Shown: positions 36,401 through 48,094 of the stretch, in pieces
Numbering within the stretch: the stretch's first letter is position 1
Layout: every line of letters begins with the position of its first letter
NCBI RefSeq assembly: GCF_002878395.1
Contig: NW_025855744.1
Location: 585,080-649,079 of the forward strand
Source: Capsicum annuum
Lineage: Eukaryota > Streptophyta > Magnoliopsida > Solanales > Solanaceae
Length of the DNA stretch: 64,000 bases
Direction: 5' to 3'
Notes under the pieces: generated by a model
What the model was told of the DNA's origin: nothing
Databases searched by the model: none
What the model saw: only the letters and a program-made list of their open reading frames with translations
Program-made: the position numbers and the translations under genes

Positions 36401-36775
36401 AAAAAGGGGAAGCTTAGTCCCCGTTATATTGGCCCATATAGAGTATTAAGCCGTGTTGGTAAGGTGGCCTATGAGGTTGAGTTTCCCGAAGAGTCGTCAG
36501 CTGTTCATCCTATTTTTCTTGTCTCCATTCTTAAGAAGAATATTGGTGATTCCGTTGTAGTAGATCCTTCAGAGAATGTCGATATTTAGAATAGTCTTTT
36601 CTTTGATAAGATTTCTATTGAGATTCTAGATTTTCAGATCCGTAGACTAAGGAACAAAGAAGTTACCTTGGTCAAAGTTTTGTGGTGGAACCAGTCTGTT
36701 GAGGGTGCAACTTGGGAGGCAGAAGCAGATATGCTAGCCAAGTACCCGCACCTCTTTTCTGCAAGTTCAGATTAA
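33497..36775 (+). pseudogene. GypB pol: protease remnant, RT, RNase H, integrase
   Basis: Only the second half of the protease is left (PFLVCTPVGESVVAK near 33500, then FDLILGMD near 33624); the part with the catalytic Asp is missing. RT has PPYRTAPAELNELKEQ (about 33980), [14 protein letters not shown] (about 34228) and the catalytic FIDD at 34423-34434. RNase H spans about 34800-35060, and YHPGKANVVADAFSRF lies near 35155. Integrase keeps the zinc region H-H-C-C at about 35520-35650 (KCPICQQVK), the catalytic DFVTGLP (about 35728) and MDRGTQ (about 35908), and the E region GYVERTIQTLEDML (about 36009). The tail has WEAEADMLAKYPHLF and ends at the stop 36773-36775. Stops occur at about 34099, 34399, 34630, 35319, 35364, 35472, 35938 and 36587; frameshifts lie near 35070 and 35850. 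Confidence 0.92.
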
Positions 36776-36983
36776 TCCAAAGGTATTATTCTTCCTTAAT
36801 TCAACGTTTCTAATCTAAATTTCATCTATATGCATCTATCCTTGTATGAGTTCTTGCAATTTCCGAGGCATTCAAGAGTTTAGAGAGATTTTCAACCCGT
36901 TTTAGCAACTTGATTTAGCTATGTGTACTCAATTTTTTTTGTGTTCTTAGTCTAACTAGTGACATTTAAGGATGAATGTTTCC

Positions 36984-36994
36984 AAGAGGGAGAT
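36984..36994 (+). promoter_or_regulatory. GypB polypurine tract
   Basis: AAGAGGGAGAT lies directly before the 3' LTR start TGTAAGACC at 36997. Confidence 0.85.
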
Positions 36995-36996
36995 AT

Positions 36997-37573
36997 TGTA
37001 AGACCTCGCAAAATTCTCTCGTAGAATGAGCCTTAGGGCATGTCAAGTGAGGGGTGATTTAGGCCCTAAAAGATTGAGAAGGGACTTCCTAAGTGAGTAT
37101 CTTATTAACCATATAGCATTTCCTTAATTTCGAATTTTTATCACATGGGAAATTGGATAAGCTTTCCGTTGATATAAGATTTGCCCAAATTCGATACATG
37201 GGTAAGAAGTTATGTCTAGTTTAAGTCCTAGTCGTAAAACAGCCTCATTTTAGTGCTTGGCGCGTTGCGGAGAGGGTCTATTTGAAAATTGTCAAATTCT
37301 AGTGGAACTCCGCGATAGTGGCGCGTCGCGGAGGACCCCAATTTCTTAATAGTAGATTTCCAGTGGCCTAGCGCGATTGTGACGGATCGCGCTGAAGTTC
37401 CTGGTCCTAACTAGTGGGACAATATGATGGCTCTGCATTGCGGTGACTCCCAGATTCCCATTCATTAATTTCCAGTAAGCCACCGCGATAGTGGCGTATC
37501 GCAGTGGCCCATGAAATCAGGTTCCCAGTTCAATTTTTCCAGCTTCGTACATAAGTTAAAAAGGGCACTTTGG
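36997..37573 (+). repeat. GypB 3' LTR, truncated
   Basis: It matches the first 577 bp or so of the 5' LTR, then stops abruptly after GGGCACTTTGG. It contains the hairpin array at 37308-37508: arms CTCCGCGA with TCGCGGAG (8 bp, perfect), AGCGCGAT with ATCGCGCT (8 bp, perfect, 37370-37393), and GCCACCGCGATA with TATCGCAGTGGC (11 of 12, 37479-37508). Confidence 0.9.
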
Positions 37574-38199
37574 CTGTGATAGGTATGTTCTCTTTTATAT
37601 TATTTATTTAGTTGTTTACTTTCAGTATTGCAGCATTATCCCAGGTTTTCCCATTTTTCCCTGACTTAGTTCATTATGTCTTATCTTATTTTACTTATAC
37701 TATGATTTATCTCAGTCTACTGATGATGCCTACTATGTACCTATTGCTTTGGTACTCATACTATACTTTTGTACCCTTTTCTAGTGTAGATCCGAGTACT
37801 AGCTTCTATCGTTGATGTCATATTAGTGCGGGTCAGAGTTTGGAGATTGGGTGATCTTTTGGTGTTGGAGCTTTCTCTCCTTCTTCTATTTTTGATGGTC
37901 TTTCTGTTTCAAGACTATTGTGTATTAGCTATTGGTAGTGCTCTCATTCTTTTTCCAGAGGATCTTATACCAACCTTACTAGGTCACGGGATATTGTTAC
38001 TCCTTTCCTTATTTATCCTCAGTTATGCTATTACCCTTATGTTTTATTTCTTGTAATCTAATTACTTGTGTAATTCTATCATTTGTGCTATTTTCCACAA
38101 ACTAGCCCATTACATATCGTTCTAAGCTACAGTTTCGCTTACCTACTGGTTAGATAAAGTAGGTCCTACAATAACTCATGAAATCAGGTCGTGACAAAT

Positions 38200-38212
38200 T
38201 GATATCAGAGGC
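38200..38212 (+). promoter_or_regulatory. GypC primer binding site (decayed)
   Basis: TGATATCAGAGGC lies four bases after the LTR end CGTGACA and is a two-change form of the initiator tRNA-Met PBS. Confidence 0.75.
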
Positions 38213-38398
38213 TAGATTCACTGATATTGTTGGTACAAGACAAGTGTCTAGTAGAGTCCCACGGGTCCAATGATGATATTCGTTTCCCATCTTTGGGAGG
38301 CTATAGGACATTGTTAGGAGATCCTTACTTCTTTTAATCATTTTAGGTAAAGAGTCTGTGTTGGTTTCTAAGATTCATTTGGTTTCACTTTTTAGCAA

Positions 38399-39900
38399 AT
38401 GGCTAGGATGAGAGCTATTGAACTGGAGATGAGGACCCCAAGTCTGTGATTATGGATCCTTTCAGAGGTCATGGCTGACCTAAAGTTTGAGGGTAGGTGA
38501 TATAGCTTTTACCTTAGATAGAGATTCAAATAGGGAGCCTTCATCAAACCCTATTCATGCTCCCACACTAGAGATTTCTCCACCCTTCCAGGTAGTGGGC
38601 CATGAGCCAGCCTAGGCTCAAAGGGGGATTGTCTCTGCATCGCTAATTAGAGATGCTTTAGTCTACGTATTGGATTTGGTTGGTGGAGTACCATATGATG
38701 GTGTTCATTCTATAGATTAGAGTGGTACAGAGGCAGTGATACAACCTATAGCTGTGGCCCCTAAAGTTGAGATCCCTCCAATATTGGTAGTTGTTTAGCC
38801 AGTAGTCGCCTAGCCTGCTATGTTCGTTGAGGAGTAAAAGATGTTGGGTAGATTTCTGAAATTGACTTTACCTTGGTTTTCTGGGTCATCACCGAGGATG
38901 CATTTAAGTTCTTGACTACTTGTCAGGATAGGCTCCACCATTTAGACTTAGTGGAGACTCTCAGTGTTGACTACACTAACTTTAAGTTGGACTTGAAAGC
39001 CCAACATTGGTGAGAGGTTATCTTGATTTCAGGCAACATGGATCTCCTAGTTGACATGGAATCAATTCTCTGAGGTTTTCTTAGAGAAGTATATGCCCGT
39101 AGCTTTAGAGAAATTCAAAGAGATTAGTTCTCAAGATTGAAATAGGGTTACATTATTGCCCTGGAGTATGAGGCTTAATTCCATAAGTTAGCAGGCATGT
39201 TACAACTAATTTGCCAATCGAGTATGAACAGATTTGATGTTTTGTTCGGAGATTGAGACCTCCTCTTTGCATGGCTACATAAAATTTGGTTGCTGTTGAT
39301 AGGTCTTTTATTGAGGTGTTTGATTATGCTCAAACCATGAAGGAGATTTATAGCAGAGGCCCAAATTGGTATTGTAAGAGACTGCCTTATCAGGGTAGTT
39401 TTAATGGGAGCTGGAGCGGTTCACGATTCAGAAGAAGAGGTTCTAAGGGTATGTACCCTCCACACTAGTTGTATGAGTGTTCGAGTGATCCTAGTCAGCT
39501 CGTTCATGCCGTACTTAAGCCTATTGATAAGGATCAACCCAGGTAAAGTGATCATCTAAGCCAGAGTAGTGGTCAATAGTTGAGAGGGGCATATTTTAGA
39601 TTTCCAAGTCAAGGTGGCTATTTTGGGTCAATCAAATCTTCTGTACACGGTGTAACACCTGGGACGTGCTATGAGTATGAGAGCTTTGGTTATTTCTCTA
39701 AGGAGTGTCCCCAGGTGGGGTACTTATACCTGCAGCACAGAGTGTTCCATCGATTAGGGCAGTGTCGCCCTCAGCTAGCATTAGTATACAGGGTCTTCGG
39801 GGTGGTACCCAGGGTTCTCAAAGAGGTTCTCAGGCAGGTATGATAGGTGATCAGTCAGGTGCCCAACCAAGTGGAGGGTGACGTCATTTATACGTTGTAC
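38399..39900 (+). pseudogene. GypC gag (broken)
   Basis: The ATG at 38399 (MARMRA) opens a frame interrupted many times. The gag core is readable around 38900-39330 (AFKFLTTCQDRLHHLDLVET, then SVDYTNFKLDLKAQHW). A zinc knuckle at about 39668-39712 reads CYEYESFGYFSKECP, where the second Cys and the His of the CCHC pattern have both become Tyr. A Gln/Gly-rich stretch (GLRGGTQGSQRGSQ) follows, as in related gags. The protease that should follow is absent. Confidence 0.75.
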
Positions 39901-39959
39901 CTGATACACTGAAGGAAGAGTCTTTATATGTTGTTATTACAAGTACAATCTCAGTGTAC

Positions 39960-41720
39960 CATTATCTTATACCCAATTAACTACAGGCATAGGGAGATCA
40001 ATAGTCTCCTTCCCACTCTGAGTGGTGATAGCTAAACAATGACTGTCGTTCTTCAATTTCTGCATAATATTGATCGAAAGAGTGCTAATTGACTTTGATT
40101 CAAAGTAGAAAACATGTAACCAAACTTCTGCTCAAGTAGCTTAATCACGGTATCATGTGATTCAACTTTCTGCTCAGTCCAAAATATCTGCCTTAGTCAC
40201 CTTAAGGCAATTTCTTAATTCTCTGAACCCTTAACTAACTTAGTCAGTAATGCCTCCATTGTAGAATCAATATCGCGGTTCCCTAATGGAACATATGCAC
40301 CACTCTTCTCCTTATAATCATCCTTTCATCTCAAGTCACCATCTATTTATCTTCTCTGGTCCATATATATGTCCCAATAATAGTTTCAACCTTGATTCCT
40401 TTCCCTCGAGTTCTAAGTGTCTTGAGTAGACCCTTTGCTCAAAAACCCTCCAAATCCCTATCTTGATACTTCACCTCTTCATCAACATTGTAATTATATG
40501 ACCTAAGAGCTTTACTGTATGCACCCATAATATTCACCTTCTCGAATTTAATTGTTGTAAACAGCTACTTCAGTAACCCAATATCCGTCCTCAGTTGCAC
40601 TACTTCTTGAGCCACTGTATCATCTACGATCTTTTGCTTCCTGGAAGCACCAATAGCATAAGTACTAGTGCCTTTTTCTTCTTCCCAAATATGCCACCCT
40701 CATTTTGTAAGAGAGAACCGATCTAAGATTTTTGACGCTACCTCCCAACACAGGCTCATGAAAGCTCCACTAGTAATAGTTTCCACAATAACTTTGGCGT
40801 TGACATTCAGGGATCGATAGAATATTTCGACCAAATTACTTCCTAAAATTTTTTGATTAGGCACCATCATCAACGCCTTCCTAAACCTCAACCATGACTA
40901 ATACAGTGGTTCAAAATGCAATTGCCTAAAATTATAGATCTCGTCCTTCAACTGCAATATTCTGTAAGGCGGGAAGAATCAGTCCAAGAATTGTTTTCGC
41001 AACTTATTCCAATTAGTAATGGACCCATGAGGTAGTTTCTCTAACCATAATATCACTTTACTAGTTAGGGAGAATGGGAGCAACTTGAGTCTCAAAGCTT
41101 CCTGACTTAGCCAGGTATATTATACGAAGTGCAGATCCCAACAAAATTCATGATGTGCATGTTTGCATCATCAGTCAGCAAACTTGCAAACACACCCTTA
41201 AGATTGAGCAACTGAATCATAGTACTAGTAATATCGAGCTTCATACCCTGGGAAATTTAGGAGGAATGATGGCTCATGTCTTGATAGGCTCAACCTAACC
41301 CAGGTCATCCTCTGGATCATCATATGTTTGCAAGTACTGAAAAGCTGGGAGCACTTGAGCTCTATCTCTTTTACCTTTGTCGAGTTATGCTAGATGCTCT
41401 ATTTTCTGTGGCTATCTTTCCTCTTGAGTTGTACGATGACAACCTCATTATCCCTCCTTACATTTAATTTCTCTAGTAATAGCACAGTGGTTTGTGCAGC
41501 TGTCTCCTAAATACCATGCAGAGGTGGAGAGGTAAGTCAATTGGATTATCTTGAATCCCTTGATGGCGAGCTTGACATTCGTATTTCGATATCCTACGAT
41601 TTTGTCATAGGGTTCTTTCAAGCTTTGGATCAAGTGGGATCAAGTAATTTCCTTAAATCATAGTACTGGGCATACACTGTCGTACACCTAAGAAGAATAG
41701 AAAAGTAAAACCCAACAACC
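39960..41720 (-). pseudogene. AthC gag of an Athila-like Ty3/gypsy element (broken)
   Basis: Read on the - strand from about 41700 leftward. It has LTDDANMHIMNFVGIC (about 41190-41130), then QEALRLKLLPFSL and LPHGSITNWNKLRKQFLD (about 41105-40985). Next come FFPPYRILQLKDEIYNFRQL (about 40980-40920) and, in the open stretch 40891-40700, MRFRKALMMVPNQ with FYRSL and GAFMSLCWE. The C-terminal part (about 40240-39980) keeps the pattern preceding the protease (SHDTVIKLLEQKFGYMFSTL). The Leu/Phe-Pro-Phe-Ser-Leu and Gly-Ser-Ile-Thr-x-Trp motifs identify the Athila-type gag. Stops and frameshifts are frequent. No protease or pol remains; the left end meets GypC. Confidence 0.78.
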
Positions 41721-41755
41721 TCAACAACTTTAATCAATCAATTTGTAATCGTATT

Positions 41756-41774
41756 CCCCAGCAACAACGAAAAT
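41756..41774 (-). promoter_or_regulatory. AthC primer binding site (tRNA-Asp type, decayed)
   Basis: On the - strand this reads TTTTCGTTGTTGCTGGGG, a decayed form of the TGGCGCCGTTGCCGGGG site used by Athila-like elements. It lies between the gag leader and the partial LTR. Confidence 0.65.
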
Positions 41775-42202
41775 TTTTGATGTCGCCCAAGCTATACCTC
41801 CAAAGAAATATAATGTGATAAATTTCAAATATAGTAATCCAACAAAGGTTGGGGTCAAACCCACAGGTAATAGGTCGAATATCTCTCACGAATCTGCTGA
41901 AGTTACTGAAAGATGCAAAAAGGTTAGTGGGGGGATTTGCTGTGAAAATAGGAAAGTAGTAACAAGACTTGATGCTATAGGTTGAAATCAATATGAGATG
42001 AATACTAGGACTTTGTCCCCCCTAGCTTCCTAATTTCTTAGACTTATAGTGCTCAATCTGACTATCTCAATGCCCTACATACAAAATCTGACACGACATG
42101 CATCACCTATTATCTTGTCAATGCCTTTGGTGAATTTCATTCTACACCTTGTAAGTCTTAGAGTGTTGCCTTACTAACCATTGTCTTGTATCATAGTTCA
42201 AC
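41775..42202 (-). repeat. AthC partial 5' LTR
   Basis: This is the U5-side end of an Athila-like LTR on the - strand. It has the GGTTGGGGTCAAACCCACAGG pattern near 41850, also seen in weaker form in the LTRs of AthF. It is cut at 42202 by the end of GypD. Confidence 0.6.
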
Positions 42203-44360
42203 TGTCATAACCTAACCTCAGGCCTAGTCATGATGGGTATCTCAAGTCCACTGAGGATCGGAGACCACCCCCATAGCCTATTCAACAGGGAAATATACAA
42301 ATAATAAAAAAACAAAAGACAACCAAAAAATTAAGATAAAATAGTTAATGTAATTCAAGAATAATATCTAAGAGTCAACAATACTATCCATCCCACACAT
42401 GTGCACAAAAGCCTCTAAACCAATTCGAATATCAAACTAGGTTGGAACATGCCCCGGACAATGACAATGATAATGTTAATATGAACTTTTGAATTTTAAA
42501 ATGTGGAAAGAAACCAATGGAATGAATAATATTTTCAGAGGATGGAATCTAACCAATTCACCGCGAACAAACCAATGAAATGGATCACCTAACACTGCGT
42601 GAGGTAACAAAAGAATCCCCTAGGACCCTACATCATAAAATGATGTAGTGTTTGGGGATGGTTAGTGGGAAAAGTGCTGAAATGTAACTCAGGGAAGGGA
42701 TAAAACAATGCCATTTCAAAATCAAGTCCAAACTCACGGTACATGTTCACATACATACATACATATATATATAAGATGCTAGGATAGGGAACAAGTTTTA
42801 GAATGAGATTTAAAACCATTAACCTAGACAATGTCGTATCAAACCGTCCTAAGGGAACCCACAGGCTATATGGGTATGACTCCTCCCACCAGAAGGGATC
42901 TAGTGCATATTAGCTGCATGAACTAGAGAAATCCAAGGAAGGGTCAGGGAATTCTCGACCCCAGCCAATCCCAGGTATATATATATAAAGTGTGAACTAT
43001 GCACACAATCATAAAGAACCCCACGCCGGCAAACATGTTTTCCAGTATTGGTCCCTTCGGAACCTCCACCTTCACGACAAGCTACATAACCCATTGTAAG
43101 CCTAAACTAAAACATTTACACATAACCGATCCATTTATCCAGGAACTATTAATTAAGGCATTCACTATTTGTAACATTATACCACTATGCACGCAAGCTT
43201 ATAAAATTATGTCGTTCCAATCATCCACAGACTTGGGGAAATCCATGACCCCTAAGCTCCAATTTAAAGATTAAATTATGGACACTAAGGCCCTTTAAAA
43301 CCATTTATATTCCACTAGCCCTTTTATGCAATGTAATAGTTTCAAAAATAGGTATGCATATAGCCATGTTTCACAGCTGATTTCATAAGATGGGTTGAGG
43401 TTATTACCAATTCCAATAAGAAAAATCCATAGACTTTGGGGGAATCCAAGACCCTCATTCCATTAATCATAAATTTTTGGGAATCCATGAACCCAGTCCA
43501 TTATCCATACCCATGCACCTAATAAGTTCCAAAATCTATTAACAAAGTATAAGCAAATCATGTAAACCATGAGAATATCATTTGGACAATAACCATCCAA
43601 AACACTTAACCCAAATTCCAAACTAAATATTAAAACCATATGAATACCGAACCATTTCATTCCAAGATAAAAATACAAGTTTGGGGAAAGAGATACATGC
43701 CTAAAACCACTAAGAATTTGGAGAAGAAACTACACATTAAGACCTAAATGACCAACCCTTAGAAACTCTAGATTTGTTCTTAACTTGGGAATTTAAGAGA
43801 GTGAAGAGAGTTTTTATGCTATGGTAAAGGATGAAAATAAGACCCTCTTGATATTTTATACTTGAGGGTTATAATTGGGGATGAAAAGTACTGACCAAAG
43901 TGCCCCTAATTAAGATACAGGAAAAACTGTCGCCAGTGACTATGGTTCACATCAAGACTTGTGGTCACTATTTAGGAGTCGTCACCAAGACTCATAGCCT
44001 AGGCAGAAACTCAATTTCTCTTTACTGGTTTGTCCATGAATCCCACCCTATGACTCGTGACCTCATCCTGCGAGTCGTAGAGTCTTGTCATTACTAAGAC
44101 AACAACCTTAGGCTATCTCACTATTACGGTCACGATTCCCTCACCAGGACTCATAACATTATGTTACGACTTGCATGATCCTAGTTCTAACCATGCAAAA
44201 AACTCAGTCAAACCTTATTGGTTATACCACGACTATTTTTATACAACTCGTGATGAGTCTTTATGACTTGTCACCTTAGTCATAACCTAAGTAGTAAGTA
44301 CAATCAAAAAATAGAGTCACCCCTTCCCTTGGTATTATATTACCCCTTTCCATATCCCCC
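42203..44360 (-). repeat. GypD 3' LTR
   Basis: About 2.15 kb; the right edge is uncertain by about 15 bp. On the - strand it holds ACGACTC or GAGTCGT words (43910-44290), GGGGCACTTTGG (about 43909-43898) and a TATA-like GTATAAAATATC (about 43863), the same order as in GypA. A decayed purine tract (GGGAAAGGGGGATAT) lies just before it at about 44354-44368. Confidence 0.75.
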
Positions 44361-44499
44361 TTTCCCAGGATTATTTGTCATTGAATGAGGAGTTAAGTTA
44401 CCCTTTTACACGAATATAAAAAAGAAAAAAACCACAAAATCATGGAAAATACTCGAAAAGTGATTAGAATAAGAGAAACGCATACCTTAAGTATGATCA

Positions 44500-46666
44500 C
44501 CCAACCCACAGAACAAAATAGGTACCTGGCCTTCATATCCTCTTCAGCTTCCTAAGTAGCTTCTTCCACCTTTTGATTTCTCCAAAAGAACCTTCACTGA
44601 AGTGATATTTTTAGTCCTTTATTGTCAAATTTATTTATCTAATATCTCTACTGGGTCTTTTTTATATGCAAGGAGTCTGAAATACCAACATTCTTAATAG
44701 GCACAATCAAAGAAGGTTCACCCTCTCACGTTTTCAACATCAGTACTTAGAAAATTAGATAAATAGAACCCAAACTCACAGGCAACTCCAATACATAAGC
44801 AATATTCCCCACTCTCCTCAAAATCTAATATGGACCCACATACTGGGGGCTGAGCTTCCCCTTCTTTCTAAATTGAATCACTCCCTTAGGAGAAACTTTT
44901 AAAAACTCCTAATCACCTACATCAAACTCCGAATCCCTTCACCTCACATCCATATAAGAATTTTGGCAATTTTGTGCAATCTTAAGTCTCTCCATAATTA
45001 TCTTCACCTTCTCCATGGCTTAGTGAACCAATTCAGGGCCAAACAACCTAGTCTCACCAATCTTAAACAACCCAATAGGAGACCTACACCTCCTACCATA
45101 AAGATCTTCAAAAGGAGCTATCCCAATAATAGAGTGATACCTGTTATTATTCACGAGCTCAATTAAAGGTAAGTGATCCACCCAACTTTCTTTAAAGTCA
45201 ATCACACAATCCCTTAGCATATCCTTCAGGGTCTGAATAGTATGTTCTTCTTGTCCATCCATTTAAGGGTGGAAGGCTGTGCTAAGTTTTACCTTAGTCG
45301 CTAAACCTTTCTGAAATAATTGCCAAATGTAAGAAGAAATTGCGTACCTCAGTCTGAAATAATTGACACCAATACTCCATGCAATCTAACTATCCTCAAT
45401 AAACAACTTGGCATAATCCTCTCCAGAGTAAGTAGTCCTCATAGGCAAGAATATGAGCTGACATAGTCATCCTACCCATAATAACCCAAATTGAATGATA
45501 CTGATAGTGAGACCGCGGAAGACTTGTGAAAAAATCCATATTGATCATCTCCCACTTCTATATGGGCAACTCAATCTCTTGAGATATGCTACCAGGCCTT
45601 AAGTGCTTAATCTTCACTTGTTAACAAACCATACACTTTGCCACAAAGTTAGCCATATCTCTCTTCATATTGTTGCAGCCATATCTCTCTTCATATTGTT
45701 GCACTAATAGATCTCCTTCAAATTATGATACATCTTTGTCGTACCTAGATGAACTATATACCTCAACTCATGAGCCTCAGTCAAAATAGTTTCTCGTATT
45801 CCATCAACATCAAGAACACACAACCTACCTTGATACCTTAAAATACCAACACCACAAATATCAAAGGACATAACATTTTTTTAACCTATATCATCCTTAA
45901 TTTGCATAGGATATGATCCAAAGCCTGCTCCTCCTTCACTTCAACTCCAAGAGATGATTTTGCCACCGTTTAAAAAAGAAATACTCCATCCTTAGAGTCC
46001 AAAAGACAAACTTCAAAATTATCTATTCGGTGAATATCCATCACCATTCCTTGCTTCTTCTCATCCACATGAGATAAACTCCCCATGGGCAACCTACTAA
46101 GAGAATCAACAACTATATTAACTTGTATAATAGTGAAGACTCATGACATAATCCTTGAGTAATTCAATCCATTGCCTCTGCCTGAGATTTAATTTATTCT
46201 AGGTAGATACAAATTATAAGCTTTTATGATGTTAATAGATGTCTACAAGTGCCCTATACAAATAATGACACTAAATCTTTAAAGGAAAAACCACATCTTT
46301 CAACTTTAAATCATGAGTCGGATAATTCCTTTCATGAACCTTAAGTTGCCTAGAAGCATAAGCCACCATATTACCACGCTGCATCAAAACACAACCCAAC
46401 ACCACACGGGATGCTTCACAATACACCACAAATCCATTAATAACATTGAGCAAGGTCAAAACTGGTGCAAAAGTTAACTTATCTTTTAACTTTTCAAAGG
46501 TTCCCTCACACACCTCGGACCACAACAACTTAATCTTCTTCTGATTCATTCTAGTCAGTAGAGTAACAATAAAAAAAATCATCACAAACCATCTATAATA
46601 CCCAACCAAGGCCAAGAAGCTCTAAATATAGATTGGAGTCATGGGTCTAGGACACTTCTTAATCGC
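44500..46666 (-). pseudogene. GypD pol: RT end, RNase H, integrase (broken)
   Basis: On the - strand the sequence starts inside the RT C-terminus (KKCPRPMTP at about 46660) and continues through [11 protein letters not shown] and the RNase H region in the open stretch 46615-46271 ([20 protein letters not shown], then [20 protein letters not shown]). Integrase core end follows at 45262-45020 (MDGQEEHTIQTLKDMLRDCV, then FEDLYGRRCRSPIG). The tail WRNQKVEEAT lies near 44560. Gaps between these blocks are full of stops. It closely resembles the pol of GypA. Confidence 0.85.
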
Positions 46667-48091
46667 TGATGAGTGGTGAATTTACCACTCAATTACACTC
46701 AACAATCATGCACACTACTATTAATTAAAGATATAAATGAGACAAATTGGCGATTAAATGCACTAGTTTCCATATTTTACAAGCATACAGGTTAGGAGAA
46801 TGAAATATGTAGATTTGAGATAAAATAGACCAAAAAGGGAAAGAAGTGTAGCTGGAGAACTTGAAGCAGGAACAAGCCTCAGTTACCGTGATTGTGATCT
46901 GTAGGCTGTGATCATGGTCAGTCAAACAGGTCAAAAGATTTCAATCATGGTGTCCTTACTGCAGTCACGGTAGTCGCGATCATAGAAAACCTTCGGCGAT
47001 TGCGGCTAAGCGGGAATTTTACCCATGGGCAGTTTTATCATTTCACCCAGCCGAACCCAATTCCACTTATAGGCCTAAACCCTTTGTTTTTTGGGTATTG
47101 AACAATGTTGAGACATTTTTGGATTTGAAATATAAACCTTAAATTGGGCAAGTTTAGTAATTGGATTTGGAGATGTTGATTTTATTAGTTGTGAAAAATG
47201 AATGCTTTGAACAATACTTAGGTATATGTTTCTTTCTTTTCTTCATGAGTGGATAAATTTTTTAGTCTTGGGGTTATGTTTAACTAAGGTGAAATTATGT
47301 TTTGGTAATGATGTGTTTGTATTATTCTTAGTTGTTAATTATGGATTCCACTATTGCTTGGTTTAAATAGTTAGGATTTATGAGTGAAAACCCCAAATAC
47401 CCAAAATGAGTTTGTTGGGTGAAAAACCCAAAGTCTTTAAATCTCTCATCATCCTTAAAAGAGGGATGTGCGTAAGCTCTTGGGAACCCATCGCTTCCTT
47501 GAAAGTTGGCTATAGAGGGCCAAAGCAATAGTGAAAAATTGTGACTATAACTTTCTTTCTTTTGCTATCTTAGAAAAAAGGATAGATGGAGAGTAGTTAT
47601 GGGAATCTTCCTAGAAATAGGGATTCCAATTGAGGTTTTGGATAGCTTTAATTGATACACTTATTAGGTACTCGAAAGAGTCAAGGAGTGACATCCTTGA
47701 GGCCTTGTTGACAAACTAGCCTCAAGGACTCTTAACCTAGACTACCGTGTCATCAACAATTAGGAACTATACTAAATCGTTATGATCCCATTCATAACTT
47801 TCCCTTAGGTAGAAATAATCCTAAGATCTCTCCAAAATTAAATTCTAAATCAAAAAGTGTTATCATAGTGTGTTGCTTGGGTTGATATTGACAAGATTCT
47901 ATTCCAAACCAACCCCTACTTTACATTATGTTCTTTACATTGTGTACACTCTGAGTATCTTTTTAGTAATTTTGACACCCATAGGACTCAAAATCTAAAT
48001 CTTGCTCCTCTTTGATTCAACCTCAACCAAAGTTTAGCTATTAATAACGATCATCCTCTACCACTTTAGATGGTATAGGTGAGCATTATCA
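46667..48091 (+). repeat. AthE 5' LTR
   Basis: 1425 bp, from TGATGAGTGG to GCATTATCA. The first 25 bases contain an inverted repeat, GAGTGGTGAATTTACCACTC. GATCATGGTC and TCGCGATCAT words lie at 46880-47010, followed by GGGCAGTTTTATCATTTCACC (about 47027-47047). Confidence 0.88.
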
Positions 48092-48094
48092 AAA

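Larger units (their letters stand above)
29579..37573 (+). mobile_element. GypB: Ty3/gypsy LTR retrotransposon with truncated 3' LTR
   Basis: The 5' LTR is 29579-32224, followed by an initiator-Met PBS, gag, pol and a polypurine tract. The 3' LTR is kept only for its first 577 bp (36997-37573). After the shared word GGGCACTTTGG the sequence switches to unrelated LTR sequence (GypC). The 5' flank is AGATA (29574-29578); no partner duplication exists because the 3' end is lost. Coding regions have stops, frameshifts and a protease deletion. It is the least decayed pol in the window, with open stretches of up to 203 codons. Confidence 0.9.
37574..39955 (+). mobile_element. GypC: LTR end plus gag of another Ty3/gypsy element
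   Basis: The sequence starts within an LTR (37574-38196), which ends GGTCGTGACA. A PBS-like site TGATATCAGAGGC (38200-38212) and a leader with GTCTAGTAGAGTC (about 38248) follow, then gag. There is no pol: near 39955 the sequence changes to the - strand AthC element. Both ends are therefore truncated, probably by deletion or by later insertions. Confidence 0.75.
42203..46666 (-). mobile_element. GypD: 3' LTR and pol end of a GypA-family element
   Basis: On the - strand, pol sequence (46666 to about 44500) is followed by an LTR (about 44360 to 42203). The LTR end matches GypA: GGTGGTCTCCG, then ACTTGAGATACCCATCA and a TATGACA terminus. The element is cut off at 46666 by AthE; its 5' part would lie beyond the right edge of the window. 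The left flank is TCAAC (42198-42202). Confidence 0.82.

Noticed and set aside
22032..36775. Endogenous pararetrovirus (caulimovirid) origin for the RT regions
   Set aside because: Long LTRs, a polypurine tract and integrase are present and no movement-protein region is seen, so Ty3/gypsy elements explain the data.
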